A stretch of 64,000 nt of DNA from Alkalihalobacillus alcalophilus ATCC 27647 = CGMCC 1.3604 (GTDB lineage Bacteria; Bacillota; Bacilli; Bacillales; Bacillaceae_D), in assembly GCF_000292245.2 (NCBI RefSeq), contig NZ_ALPT02000010.1, positions 1 through 64,000 on the forward strand, read 5' to 3'. The notes under the pieces were generated by a model. It did no database searches and had not been told where the DNA came from. It saw only the letters and a program-made list of their open reading frames with translations. Position 1 is the first letter of the stretch. Each line of letters begins with the position of its first letter. Position numbers and translations under genes: made by a program. Positions 53,242 to 61,777 of this stretch are shown piece by piece.

Positions 53242-54357
53242 TTATGACGAAATAATTGAATCGCGAATTGACACCGTTACTCCTTTTGGAACATGTGCTG
53301 CGATATCCAAGTTTGTTCCATTGATTGTAACAAAACCTAGTCCAGAAAAAACAAGATCGACTTTTTTATCTTTAATGCGAAAATCTTTTTTGACAAGTGG
53401 TGGGAAGTCTTCTTTAGATTTTGGTCCTGGCGGTGCTAAAAGCTCACCTAGATGGTTTGCATAAAGTTGATCCGCTTTTTCGACCTTTGTCCGATGGATT
53501 TGTAGCTCATTTGAAAAGTAAGAAACAAATGAACTTCTTTCACCTTGCTTAAAATCCAAGCGGGCTAACCCACCAAAGAATAGTGCTTGCCCTTCGTTTA
53601 ATTGATTCACAATTGGTTTAATCTCTTTTTTGGGAGTAATCAATTTTAATTCCTTTTTATCAATATAATGAGCCATTTGATGATGATTTATTATTCCAGG
53701 CGTATCATAAAGTGTTCTTCCATCATCTAAAGGAATATCAATCATATCAAGTGTTGTTCCTGGGAAATGCGAAGTTGTGATTAGCTGTTCTTCATCCCCA
53801 TCAAAAGCTTGGATCATTTTATTAATAAAGGTAGACTTCCCAACATTTGTAGCCCCAACAATATAAACATCTTTCCCCTGACGCAACTTATCAATCGTAG
53901 CCGCTATTTCAATGACGCTTTCCCCTTTAGCAGCACTCATCAAACAGACATCAACAGGACGTAAACCAAGTTCTTTCGCTGACTTTTTCAACCAATTGAT
54001 TAATTTATTACGTTTAAACGACTTTGGTAAGAGATCAACTTTATTTGCTACTAATAAGACATCGTTTTTGCCGACAAAACGGTGCAAGCCTTGGAGCCAA
54101 CTACCATTAAAATCAAAAACATCGACAATTTTCACGATTAAAGCATCTTTTTCCCCTAACGTATTAAGGATTTTCAAAAAATCATCATCCGTTAATGAAA
54201 CGTCTTGGACCTCATTATAATGCTTTAGCCGAAAACAACGTTGACAAATAACCACATCGCGCTCTAAAGCAGAGGGAGGGGCATACCCTAAACCTTCCCT
54301 ATCCTCTGTCTGTACTTTGACACCACAACCAGCACAAATAATTTGCTCCGTATCCAT
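53242..54357 (-). CDS. yqeH: Circularly permuted ribosome-assembly GTPase YqeH
   Basis: YqeH (plant and mitochondrial relatives NOA1) is needed for 30S subunit assembly. The 371-residue protein has an N-terminal zinc finger (CAGCG and CQRCF), then GTPase motifs in permuted order: NKVDLLP (G4), SAAKG (G5), GATNVGKSTF (G1) and DTPG (G3). A C-terminal substrate domain follows. The start MDTEQIICAGC at 54357 follows GGAGG by 7 bases and shares a base with the yqeG stop (TGATG). Confidence 0.96.
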   Translation of the reverse strand: MDTEQIICAGCGVKVQTEDREGLGYAPPSALERDVVICQRCFRLKHYNEVQDVSLTDDDFLKILNTLGEKDALIVKIVDVFDFNGSWLQGLHRFVGKNDVLLVANKVDLLPKSFKRNKLINWLKKSAKELGLRPVDVCLMSAAKGESVIEIAATIDKLRQGKDVYIVGATNVGKSTFINKMIQAFDGDEEQLITTSHFPGTTLDMIDIPLDDGRTLYDTPGIINHHQMAHYIDKKELKLITPKKEIKPIVNQLNEGQALFFGGLARLDFKQGERSSFVSYFSNELQIHRTKVEKADQLYANHLGELLAPPGPKSKEDFPPLVKKDFRIKDKKVDLVFSGLGFVTINGTNLDIAAHVPKGVTVSIRDSIISS

Positions 54358-54884
54358 CAATCTTCCTCCCACTGAATTAACCCTTTTTGACGCATTTTCT
54401 TTAAAACGATTCGTTCCATTCGACGATTAAAGCGAGTAAAAAATCCGTCTGTTTTCGTCACCGGAACCACAAGGATCGTTTGTAACCCAGCTCGATTTCC
54501 GCCTAACACATCGGTAAAAATTTGGTCGCCGACAACGACAACTTCCTCTGGAGCTAGTCCCATATCTTGAAACGCCTTTAGAAAAGCACGACGCATCGGC
54601 TTTTTCGCATTGTGGATATAGACAACCTCTTCTGGGTTCGAAAAGGCCTTCACTCGCTTTTCCGTATTATTAGATACAATTGTGACTTTCATATCTAATT
54701 GTTGGATCGTCTTAAACCACTCCTTCACTTCAGGTGTAGCTAATGCTCGATCCCATTCGACTAATGTATTATCCAAATCAGTAATGATTCCTTTAATACC
54801 TAACTCTTTTAATTCTGTTAAGTTAATTTCAAAAATACTTTTGACATATTGATTAGGAAATAGCTTTTTAAACAATTTACGCAC
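54357..54884 (-). CDS. yqeG: HAD-superfamily phosphatase YqeG
   Basis: A 175-residue phosphatase of the HAD IIIA subfamily; the substrate is not known. The nucleophile motif DLDNTLVEW lies near residue 37. Motif II is VTIVSNNTEKR, and VVVGDQIFTDVLGGNRAG gives motifs III and IV. It is the first gene of the yqeG-yqeH-aroE-yhbY-nadD-yqeK-rsfS-(cvfB)-yqeM operon. Its upstream region now contains the composite element at 54973-55878, which may separate it from the sda-side regulatory DNA. Confidence 0.94.
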   Translation of the reverse strand: MRKLFKKLFPNQYVKSIFEINLTELKELGIKGIITDLDNTLVEWDRALATPEVKEWFKTIQQLDMKVTIVSNNTEKRVKAFSNPEEVVYIHNAKKPMRRAFLKAFQDMGLAPEEVVVVGDQIFTDVLGGNRAGLQTILVVPVTKTDGFFTRFNRRMERIVLKKMRQKGLIQWEED

Positions 54885-55143
54885 CTCTTATCACGTTCAT
54901 CTATAACCAATCTTTAACTATACCGTTGTTTATTATAGATTTCAATCAAAAACTATGTATTATCACTTATTTACTCAACTTTCGCATCGAGAAAATCCGT
55001 TCAACGAGTTGGCAGAGCGAATAGAAGCTCTTAAACAAATGCCCTTGACACGTTTGAAAAGCGAGAACGTATTATCACTATCTACACCAAACGGATAAAC
55101 TACTCATCAAGAAGAAAATAATAGGCCCTCCGGCGGTCGCCCC

Positions 55144-55252
55144 AAACAGACACTCCGCGTCCTTGCCGAGAACCTCATGAGCCTCCTCAGCGTTTCACGC
55201 TTGCGGGGTCTCATTGGACGGTTTATTCCTGCGGGAGTCTCCGTGTCTGTTT
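55144..55252 (-). repeat. GC-rich hairpin core, copy C
   Basis: Outer arms AAACAGACAC (55144-55153) and GTGTCTGTTT (55243-55252) are perfect complements but differ in sequence from the arms of copies B and D. Inner ATGAG/CTCAT and AGCGT/ACGCT stems replace GCGAG/CTCGC and GGC/GCC of the other copies. Confidence 0.7.
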
Positions 55253-55596
55253 GTCCGCTAGATAATGGAATCGAATCTAGGTTCGGTTTTCTCATTAAAT
55301 AAAAAACAATCATTACTTCAAAGTACATTAGCTTGAGAATGATTTTTCTCCTTCCATGACTAAATCCGTTACAGTTGTAATCAAATTAGTGTTGATGCTT
55401 TGTACGTTAGCTAGATTATTGAGCTGGTTTCGATTTGAATCATGTCTTTTCATGTCTGCAGACTTAGGAAAAAAATAGGTGGCAACGACCTATTTAGTTC
55501 CATAACTAACAAAGTGAAGAAGAAGGTTTTTCTGCGTTAGAAATAGCTGATTGAGAATGGCCATATCATCAAGCCTCTCCACGACACTTAGCGGAC

Positions 55597-55699
55597 AAAA
55601 CCATACGGAGACTCCCGCGGGAATAAACCGTGGAGCGAGACCCCGCAAGGCTTGCCGAGGAGGCTCGCCAGGTTCCCGCAGGACGCGGAGTATGGTTTT
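55597..55699 (+). repeat. GC-rich hairpin core, copy D
   Basis: Outer arms AAAACCATAC (55597-55606) and GTATGGTTTT (55690-55699). It is nearly identical to the core of copy B, differing at one or a few positions such as CTCGCCAGG for CTCGCAAGG. Confidence 0.7.
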
Positions 55700-56094
55700 G
55701 GTAGCGACAGCCGAAGTGCTTCATTTTAGTGAACAGATTCCTTCAACAGCCTACGAAGAGATGTGTTCAGACTGTCAACGATTGAACCGATCATGTAAAG
55801 TCAATTTGAGTATTGTATCGTCCTAAAATCAATCTCAATCAACGGTTAAGAGTCAATCATACTCTGCGAAATTTGAGTTATTTATAATAGAAAAAAACTG
55901 AAAGCACATTCCTGTCTAACTGTTCGCACCATCTCTTCATTCCTTTTCTAGCTCTTACGTCAGATTTTTTCTTTTTTCGCATATCCTTTTTATTCCCTTT
56001 TTATAACCTGGTTCTTAAATGCTAGTAGAGATTTACAAGCTTTTTTTCCCGTATATTCCAAAAATTTTTCGACAAAATCCTCACCTTTCACAAC

Positions 56095-56194
56095 TGTGGA
56101 TAAAGTTATTAACGACTTAAACCTTTAACACAACTCACTTTCTAACTATTAACAACAATTAACTAACAAGTTATCCACTGTCATTTGTGGATAA
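56095..56194. promoter_or_regulatory. DnaA-box cluster upstream of sda
   Basis: Two perfect DnaA boxes in reverse orientation (TGTGGATAA at 56095-56103 and 56186-56194) and one 8/9 forward box (TTATCCACT at 56171-56179). B. subtilis sda is controlled by DnaA through boxes in its promoter, so the arrangement fits replication-linked control of sporulation. The other A/T-rich DNA from 55884 to 56094 holds no gene I recognise. Confidence 0.85.
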
Positions 56195-56203
56195 AACGAA
56201 CGG

Positions 56204-56232
56204 TTGTTCTATCCTTATTTGCATGTTAGGAT
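56204..56232 (+). promoter_or_regulatory. Candidate SigA promoter of sda
   Basis: TTGTTC (56204-56209), 17 bases, TAGGAT (56227-56232), with an extended TG (TGT-TAGGAT). The nearest DnaA box ends 10 bases before the -35. Confidence 0.6.
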
Positions 56233-56250
56233 TATTTTAACAAATAAATT

Positions 56251-56342
56251 CAGTTTTTACTTTCTGAAATAAAAACTGAAACTGAGAACGTAGATTAAAA
56301 TAAACATCTTAAAGGAGGTGACCTGTCACCCCCCTTGACAGG
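56251..56342 (+). other. Structured sda 5' leader
   Basis: CAGTTTTTA (56251-56259) pairs with TAAAAACTG (56270-56278). Next to the start codon, GGTGAC/GTCACC (about 56316-56329) and CCTGTCA/TGACAGG (about 56322-56342) overlap and cannot form together. The second stem takes in part of the AGGAG next to the sda ATG. A second, strong AAAGGAGGTG lies within the first stem. Regulation is an inference. Confidence 0.45.
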
Positions 56343-56347
56343 AGATC

Positions 56348-56488
56348 ATGCATAACCTTTCCGATGAACTGTTGATTGAAACGTATTATAAAGCAGTTGA
56401 ACTGAACTTGAATCACGATTTCATTGAATTAATTAAACTTGAGCTACTTAATCGTTCCTTAATGGACAAGATTAAATTAAGTTCTTAA
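56348..56488 (+). CDS. sda: Sporulation checkpoint inhibitor Sda
   Basis: Sda blocks the sporulation kinase KinA when replication initiation is disturbed or under way. The 46-residue product begins [20 protein letters not shown] and continues [18 protein letters not shown]. It aligns with B. subtilis Sda ([20 protein letters not shown]), with the two-helix hairpin and the Leu/Phe face that binds KinA. An in-frame stop lies just upstream, so ATG at 56348 is the start; AGGAG is only 3 bases away. It is divergent from yqeG with DnaA boxes between, as in B. subtilis. Confidence 0.93.
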   Translation: [46 protein letters not shown]

Positions 56489-56516
56489 TTTTGACCGTTA
56501 TAGCTCATCTCGGTAT

Positions 56517-56560
56517 GGAGAAAAAGAGAGTCCGATTTAATCGCGACTCTCTTTTTCTAA
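56517..56560 (+). terminator. Bidirectional terminator between sda and the 75-residue membrane protein
   Basis: AGAAAAAGAGAGTC pairs with GACTCTCTTTTTCT. The loop region contains the stop codon of the minus-strand gene (56537-56539). Confidence 0.85.
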
Positions 56561-56764
56561 TTCTTCCACTTGCTTTGGCACTACTTTAATATATTGACGA
56601 GGTGGAAGACGTTCTTTTTTAACCCTTTCACCATTTAATTGCTGGATTTGAAAGCGACCATCCGCTTCATCCAAATAACGATTTTCATTGTCCATATACC
56701 AAGCCCCGATAAACATGATCGAAAACACGAGGAGGCATATAAGGAATTTCATTTGCGTTTTCAT
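56537..56764 (-). CDS. Small membrane-anchored protein of unknown function
   Basis: I do not recognise this 75-residue protein. It has one N-terminal hydrophobic segment (residues 7-22, LICLLVFSIMFIGAWY) and a charged tail (KVVPKQVEELEKES) that probably faces outside. The start at 56764 (MKTQMKFL) has AAGG 10 bases upstream; the open frame runs to 56854 without a better ribosome site. It converges on sda. Confidence 0.6.
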   Translation of the reverse strand: MKTQMKFLICLLVFSIMFIGAWYMDNENRYLDEADGRFQIQQLNGERVKKERLPPRQYIKVVPKQVEELEKESRD

Positions 56765-57118
56765 TCCGCCACTACCTTTTCTTAAATCAGGATTCACTTT
56801 GAAAAAATAAATATTCTTCTTAAACTTTCCCAAATCGTCAATAAATATACACATTTTTGGATGAAGAGCATCTAAACCCCTTTATTTAAGCAATTGTGGC
56901 TCTTTATCATTTATGAATCCATTCATTTACAATTGTCTTTCTACCTATATTAATAAAATCAGAAGTTGTTGGAAACACTACAGTAAGCATGTTTAATGCG
57001 TCATCACACAATTTAGGTTATAATTTACACTAGTGCGAAAAGAGGTTTCTCTTAAAATCGTAAAGGGGAGTATTACTAAAGGGCCCAATTTTACTATCAA
57101 TAAATTTTTTAAGGAGGT
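56765..57118. other. Intergenic region upstream of the mrp operon
   Basis: TATAAT at 57019-57024 is a possible -10 for mrpA, but no good -35 lies 17 bases upstream, so the promoter is uncertain. A leader of about 95 bases follows. No RNA gene is recognised. Confidence 0.4.
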
Positions 57119-57124
57119 ATGTAT

Positions 57125-59530
57125 GTGTTTACTGCTTTACACTGGGCTACGATTTCACCCTTATTGTTAGCCATCATTATTCCGTTTATTTACAAATATG
57201 CTCGTCAAATACATACGGGTTGGTTTGTATTAGTCCTACCAGTTGTTTTATTCGTTTATTTCATTCGTTTCTTACCAACTGTATCGAATGGTGAAGTGAT
57301 AGAACAATCAGTTCCATGGGTTCCTTCTCTTGGGATTCATTTTAATGTTTATGTGGATGGTTTGAGCTTACTATTTGCCTTACTAATCACAGGGATTGGT
57401 GCACTTGTTGTTCTTTATTCGATTTTTTATTTATCCAAAAAGAAAGAACAGCTACACAACTTCTATGTATATTTACTGATGTTTATGGGGGCTATGCTTG
57501 GAGTTGTCCTCTCCGATAACTTAATTGTTTTGTATGCTTTTTGGGAGTTAACAAGCTTGGCTTCTGCCTTGTTAATTAGTTATTGGTATACGCGAGAAAA
57601 ATCTCGTTACGGAGCCCAAAAATCAATGCTTATTACCGTTTTGGGCGGATTCTCCATGTTAGCAGGTATCGTTCTCCTCTCGATGATCACCAACACGTTT
57701 TCGATTCGTGAAATAATTGCTCAAGCTGATGTTGTGGCGAGCAGTGATCTGTTTATCCCTGCCATGCTCTTCATTTTATTAGGTGCCTTTACAAAATCAG
57801 CTCAGTTTCCTTTCCATATTTGGTTACCAGATGCGATGGAAGCACCAACACCAGTTAGTGCTTATCTCCACTCTGCAACAATGGTTAAAGCTGGAATTTA
57901 CCTTGTCGCACGTCTGACACCAGTTTTTGGTGGAGCTGCAGAATGGTTTTGGATTATATCGATATTTGGTATTGTAACCTTACTCTGGGGCTCATTATCA
58001 GCCGTCAGACAAAAGGATTTAAAAGGAATACTCGCCTTTTCGACTATAAGTCAACTAGGTCTCATCATGTCATTACTAGGTCTTGGGTCCGCAACCTTAT
58101 ACTTTAGTGAAGGACAAAATGTAGAACTATATTTAACGGCTGTTGTTGCTGCCGTTTTCCACTTAATTAACCACGCAACCTTTAAAGGAAGCTTATTTAT
58201 GAGTGCTGGTATCATTGACCATGAAACTGGTACACGTGACATTCGTAAGCTTGGCGGTTTAATGACAATCATGCCGATTACATTTACCCTTTCCTTAATT
58301 GGATTAGCTTCAATGGCCGGTTTACCGCCATTTAACGGTTTCTTAAGTAAAGAAATGTTCTTTACCGCACTATTGAATGCAACAGAATATGGCATTTTTA
58401 ATATGGAAACTTTCGGTATGCTCTTCCCAATCATCGCCTGGGTAGCTAGTATATTTACTTTCCTATATTGTGCTGTGATGTTTTTCCAAACGTTCACAGG
58501 CAAATTTGAACCGAGTAACTTCAAAAAAACGGTTCACGAAGCACCGATTGGCTTATTAATTAGTCCACTCGTTTTAGCTTCATTAGTGATCATTTTTGGT
58601 TTCTTCCCGAATCTATTATCTAAATCAATTATTGAACCAGCAGTTGTTTCCATTGCTCCTAGCCTTGCTGGAAGCGAGTATTTAGATGTAGACATTTATA
58701 TGTGGCACGGATTTAACGCAGAATTATTTATGACGATTGGCGTAATCTTATTCGGAACGATTTTATTCTTATTAATGAATAAATGGACGAAACTCTCGAT
58801 TTATAAGCATGAACGCGATCCATTTAACCGTGTCTATGATGGTGCGTTATCAGGCCTTTCTACTGGTGGTAAAAAGTTAACTGACGCTTATATGAAGGAT
58901 AACTTCCGCCAATATTTAATTTACATTTATAGCTTTATGGTTTTATTCCTTGGTTATATGATGATTAGACTTGATGTTATTGATCTATTCCCAGAGAGCT
59001 ATGCTCCAATTGCTTTCCATGAAGTAACACTCGTCGTTGTCATGATAGCCGGCGCCATTACAGTCGCGATCGCAAAAACAAGGCTAAAAGCACTTATTGG
59101 AATAAGTAGTTTAGGTTTTGCAACAGCATTTTTCTTTGTCTTATTTCGTGCACCTGACTTAGCCTTAACACAGCTCGTTATCGAAATCGCTTCTACAGTC
59201 CTCTTTTTACTCTGTTTCTATCATTTACCACTTTTTAAAGAAACGGTGGATGAGAAGTCTGCTAAGCTTATTAACGGTATAGTTGCCACTAGTGTTGGGA
59301 CTATTGTTACTTTGCTAGCCATTTCCGCTCATAACAATCGTTTATTCGAGCCGTTAACTGAGTTCTTTGTTAATGCGAGTTATGATGAGGCAGGCGGTAA
59401 AAACATGGTTAACGTAATCTTAGTTGATTTCCGCGGGTTTGATACATTATTTGAACTTGCCGTATTAGGCATTGCCGCTATCGGGATTTATGCGATGATA
59501 AAAGGCAAAGTCGAAAAGGAGGGGTTATAA
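57125..59530 (+). CDS. mrpA: Na+/H+ antiporter subunit MrpA
   Basis: Largest subunit of the hetero-oligomeric Mrp cation/proton antiporter, which expels Na+ and supports pH homeostasis in alkaline conditions. The product of about 801 residues is related to complex I subunit NuoL: many membrane helices and the proton-path motif GAFTKSAQFPFHIWLPDAMEAPTPVSAYLHSATMVKAG (cited here by position, about residues 220-258). A C-terminal MrpB-like domain follows. GTG at 57125 is preferred, 7 bases after GGAGG; ATG at 57119 is one base from it. First of seven overlapping genes. Confidence 0.95.
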   Translation: MFTALHWATISPLLLAIIIPFIYKYARQIHTGWFVLVLPVVLFVYFIRFLPTVSNGEVIEQSVPWVPSLGIHFNVYVDGLSLLFALLITGIGALVVLYSIFYLSKKKEQLHNFYVYLLMFMGAMLGVVLSDNLIVLYAFWELTSLASALLISYWYTREKSRYGAQKSMLITVLGGFSMLAGIVLLSMITNTFSIREIIAQADVVASSDLFIPAMLFILLGAFTKSAQFPFHIWLPDAMEAPTPVSAYLHSATMVKAGIYLVARLTPVFGGAAEWFWIISIFGIVTLLWGSLSAVRQKDLKGILAFSTISQLGLIMSLLGLGSATLYFSEGQNVELYLTAVVAAVFHLINHATFKGSLFMSAGIIDHETGTRDIRKLGGLMTIMPITFTLSLIGLASMAGLPPFNGFLSKEMFFTALLNATEYGIFNMETFGMLFPIIAWVASIFTFLYCAVMFFQTFTGKFEPSNFKKTVHEAPIGLLISPLVLASLVIIFGFFPNLLSKSIIEPAVVSIAPSLAGSEYLDVDIYMWHGFNAELFMTIGVILFGTILFLLMNKWTKLSIYKHERDPFNRVYDGALSGLSTGGKKLTDAYMKDNFRQYLIYIYSFMVLFLGYMMIRLDVIDLFPESYAPIAFHEVTLVVVMIAGAITVAIAKTRLKALIGISSLGFATAFFFVLFRAPDLALTQLVIEIASTVLFLLCFYHLPLFKETVDEKSAKLINGIVATSVGTIVTLLAISAHNNRLFEPLTEFFVNASYDEAGGKNMVNVILVDFRGFDTLFELAVLGIAAIGIYAMIKGKVEKEGL

Positions 59531-59955
59531 TGCATCCTAACGATGTGATATTGCAAACTGTGACTAAGCTTTTAGCTTTCATTATCGTTATTTTCTCCTT
59601 TTACGTCTTCCTTTCCGGACATCATAATCCAGGTGGTGGATTTATCGGGGCTTTAACAACCGCTTGTGCTTTTTTATTAATCAGTGTTGCTTTTGATATC
59701 GAAACAGTGAAAAAAATGATTCCAGTTGATTTTAAGACCATTATGGCAGCTGGATTGTTAATAGCCGTTATTTCAGGGATGATCCCCATCTTTTTTGGAG
59801 AGAATTTCTTATGGCAAACATTTGACTATTTTGATCTACCATTACTCGGTGATAATACAGAACTAGCGACAGCTCTTGTTTTTGATGTAGGTGTTTATTT
59901 AGTCGTTATTGCGGTTGTATTATCAATTATCTTTACAATAGGGGAGGAACAATAA
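59530..59955 (+). CDS. mrpB: Na+/H+ antiporter subunit MrpB
   Basis: A 141-residue membrane subunit with four hydrophobic segments. The family feature SGHHNPGGGFIGALTTACAF lies near residue 30, typical of MrpB and of the C-terminal domain of MrpA. ATG overlaps the mrpA stop by one base (TAATG) and follows AAGGAGGGG. It forms the Mrp core with A, C and D. Confidence 0.96.
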   Translation: MHPNDVILQTVTKLLAFIIVIFSFYVFLSGHHNPGGGFIGALTTACAFLLISVAFDIETVKKMIPVDFKTIMAAGLLIAVISGMIPIFFGENFLWQTFDYFDLPLLGDNTELATALVFDVGVYLVVIAVVLSIIFTIGEEQ

Positions 59956-60296
59956 TGGAAATTTTAATCTCCATCTTGTGCGGAGTCCTCTTTACTGTTG
60001 GCACCTATTTAATTTTGTCAAGAAACATGACGAAAATAATTATTGGAACAGCTGTTTTGAGTCATGGGGTGCATCTGCTTCTCTTAACGATGGGGGGCTT
60101 AAAGTTAGGGGCCGCACCATTGCTGGGCTATGAAGAAGCTGCTTATTCGGATCCTCTTCCACAAGCCTTGATTTTAACAGCGATTGTTATTAGCTTTGGT
60201 GTGACATCTTTCTTACTTGTTCTAGCGTACCGAACATACAAAGTACATGGAACGGTTGATATGGATAAATTGAGGGGAATGAAAGATGATGAATAA
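59955..60296 (+). CDS. mrpC: Na+/H+ antiporter subunit MrpC
   Basis: A 113-residue subunit homologous to complex I NuoK, with three membrane helices and the feature DPLPQALILTAIVISFG near residue 67, characteristic of MrpC. It overlaps mrpB by one base and mrpD by 11. Confidence 0.96.
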   Translation: MEILISILCGVLFTVGTYLILSRNMTKIIIGTAVLSHGVHLLLLTMGGLKLGAAPLLGYEEAAYSDPLPQALILTAIVISFGVTSFLLVLAYRTYKVHGTVDMDKLRGMKDDE

Positions 60297-61770
60297 CTTA
60301 ATTATATTACCAATATTGATCCCATTTCTGACCGCGATCATTCTTCTTTTTATTAGAAAAAGCGTCAAAGCTGAACGTATTATTAGCGTGTTATCAGGAA
60401 TTGCTTTAGTCATTATTAGTGGATTACTTGTGAAAGAAGTGCTAGATAAAGGGGCTATCTCTTATGCCCTCGGTGGCTGGGCCCCCCCTTTTGGTATCGC
60501 ATTAGTAGCTGACTCATTAGCAGCCTTACTTGTTTTATTTGCGAGTATTGTCGTCTTAATTTGTATCTTGTTTTCTATTCGTGGGATAGATGAAATTCGA
60601 GTGAAATTCTTCTTTTACCCACTCGTCCAGTTTCTTCTCCTCGGGGTCATTGGTGCTTTTCTAACGGGAGATATATTTAATCTCTTTGTTTTCTTTGAAG
60701 TATTGCTCATGGCTTCTTACGGATTAATTACACTCGGTGGTTCGAAAGCACAATTACAAGAGTCGATAAAATACGTTTTAATAAATGTTATCTCTTCAGC
60801 CTTTTTCGTTACAGCTATTGCCCTCTTGTATTCTGTAACAGGAACATTAAACATCGCTGATTTATCACAGCGTGTGGCTGAAGTTAATCAACCGGGTATT
60901 TTAACTGTTATCGCCTTTTTATTTATGATTGTCTTTGGGATGAAAGCAGCGATATTCCCATTATACTTCTGGTTACCAGGTTCATATGCCGCACCACCGC
61001 CTGTTATTACGGCTCTATTTGCTGGTCTATTAACAAAGGTTGGAATTTATGCGATTATGCGTGTATTTACAATCATCTTTTATCATGAGCCACAGATTAC
61101 TCATCTGACCCTTGAAATCATTGCCGTATTAACAATGGTTGTTGGGGTCATCGGAGCGATTGCTTATCAAGATATGCAAAAGATTCTTGTTTATAATGTT
61201 GTAGCTGGTGTTGGTTTCATCATCTTTGGAGTTTCCTCCCTAAATGAGGCTGGATTATTTGGAGCTACTTTCTATTTGCTTCATGATATGTTGATTAAAG
61301 CGGCCCTCTTCTTATTAGTTGGTGCGATTATGATCATCACTCAAACATCGTCAATGAAAAACGCTAGCGGGTTAATCAAGCAATATCCGTTAGTCGGTTG
61401 GTCATTTTTAGTCGCTGCCTTATCGCTTGCCGGGGTACCTCCTTTTAGTGGATTTTTCGGAAAGCTATACTTGATTCAAGGTGGATTTGAAGCAGGACAA
61501 TATATTTCCGTTATTATCATGATAATTGCCAGCCTGCTCATTCTCTATTCAGTTATGCGTATCTTCTTTAGCGTCATTTTAGGTGAAGAAAATCATGCTT
61601 CTCAGAACGAAAAAGCGAATATTAAAGGGCTTCTCTACCCTAGTATGATCTTGTTATTTTTATCATTTGTAATGGGATTTGGTGCCGAATTTATCGTACC
61701 TCACGTTGCAAATGCTGCCGAGACATTGCTAAACCCTGAAATTTATATTGAAGCCGTATTAAAGGAGTAG
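60286..61770 (+). CDS. mrpD: Na+/H+ antiporter subunit MrpD
   Basis: A 494-residue antiporter-like subunit related to NuoM/NuoN, thought to form one proton pathway. Visible family features are NLFVFFEVLLMASYGLI near residue 127 with the conserved Glu, KAAIFPLYFWLPGSYAAPP near residue 220 with the conserved Lys, and PPFSGFFGKLYLIQGG near residue 385. It starts ATGATG, so either of two codons may be used. Confidence 0.96.
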   Translation: MMNNLIILPILIPFLTAIILLFIRKSVKAERIISVLSGIALVIISGLLVKEVLDKGAISYALGGWAPPFGIALVADSLAALLVLFASIVVLICILFSIRGIDEIRVKFFFYPLVQFLLLGVIGAFLTGDIFNLFVFFEVLLMASYGLITLGGSKAQLQESIKYVLINVISSAFFVTAIALLYSVTGTLNIADLSQRVAEVNQPGILTVIAFLFMIVFGMKAAIFPLYFWLPGSYAAPPPVITALFAGLLTKVGIYAIMRVFTIIFYHEPQITHLTLEIIAVLTMVVGVIGAIAYQDMQKILVYNVVAGVGFIIFGVSSLNEAGLFGATFYLLHDMLIKAALFLLVGAIMIITQTSSMKNASGLIKQYPLVGWSFLVAALSLAGVPPFSGFFGKLYLIQGGFEAGQYISVIIMIIASLLILYSVMRIFFSVILGEENHASQNEKANIKGLLYPSMILLFLSFVMGFGAEFIVPHVANAAETLLNPEIYIEAVLKE

Positions 61771-61777
61771 GTAAATT

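Larger units (their letters stand above)
54973..55878. mobile_element. Composite MITE-like element (copies C and D) with TATTT target duplication
   Basis: This 906-bp element begins ACTCAACTTTCGCA (54973-54986) and ends TGCGAAATTTGAGT (55865-55878), inverted repeats matching at 13 of 14 positions. TATTT flanks it on both sides (54968-54972, 55879-55883). Order inside: arm Z, hairpin core in minus orientation (55144-55252), a unique segment of about 255 bases (to about 55508) holding AAATAGGT/ACCTATTT, a segment shared with copy B, hairpin core in plus orientation (55597-55699), and arm X shared with copy A. No transposase and no convincing ORF are seen. It lies between yqeG and sda. Movement would need an enzyme supplied from elsewhere. 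Confidence 0.8.

Noticed and set aside
55107..55826. Open frames of 73 and 91 codons inside the composite element
   Set aside because: They read through the GC-rich core in each orientation; no protein family and no start signal.
56316..56342. Six-codon TTG leader peptide as a gene
   Set aside because: Spacing from the outer ribosome site is too long and there is no independent support; kept only as a remark under the sda leader.
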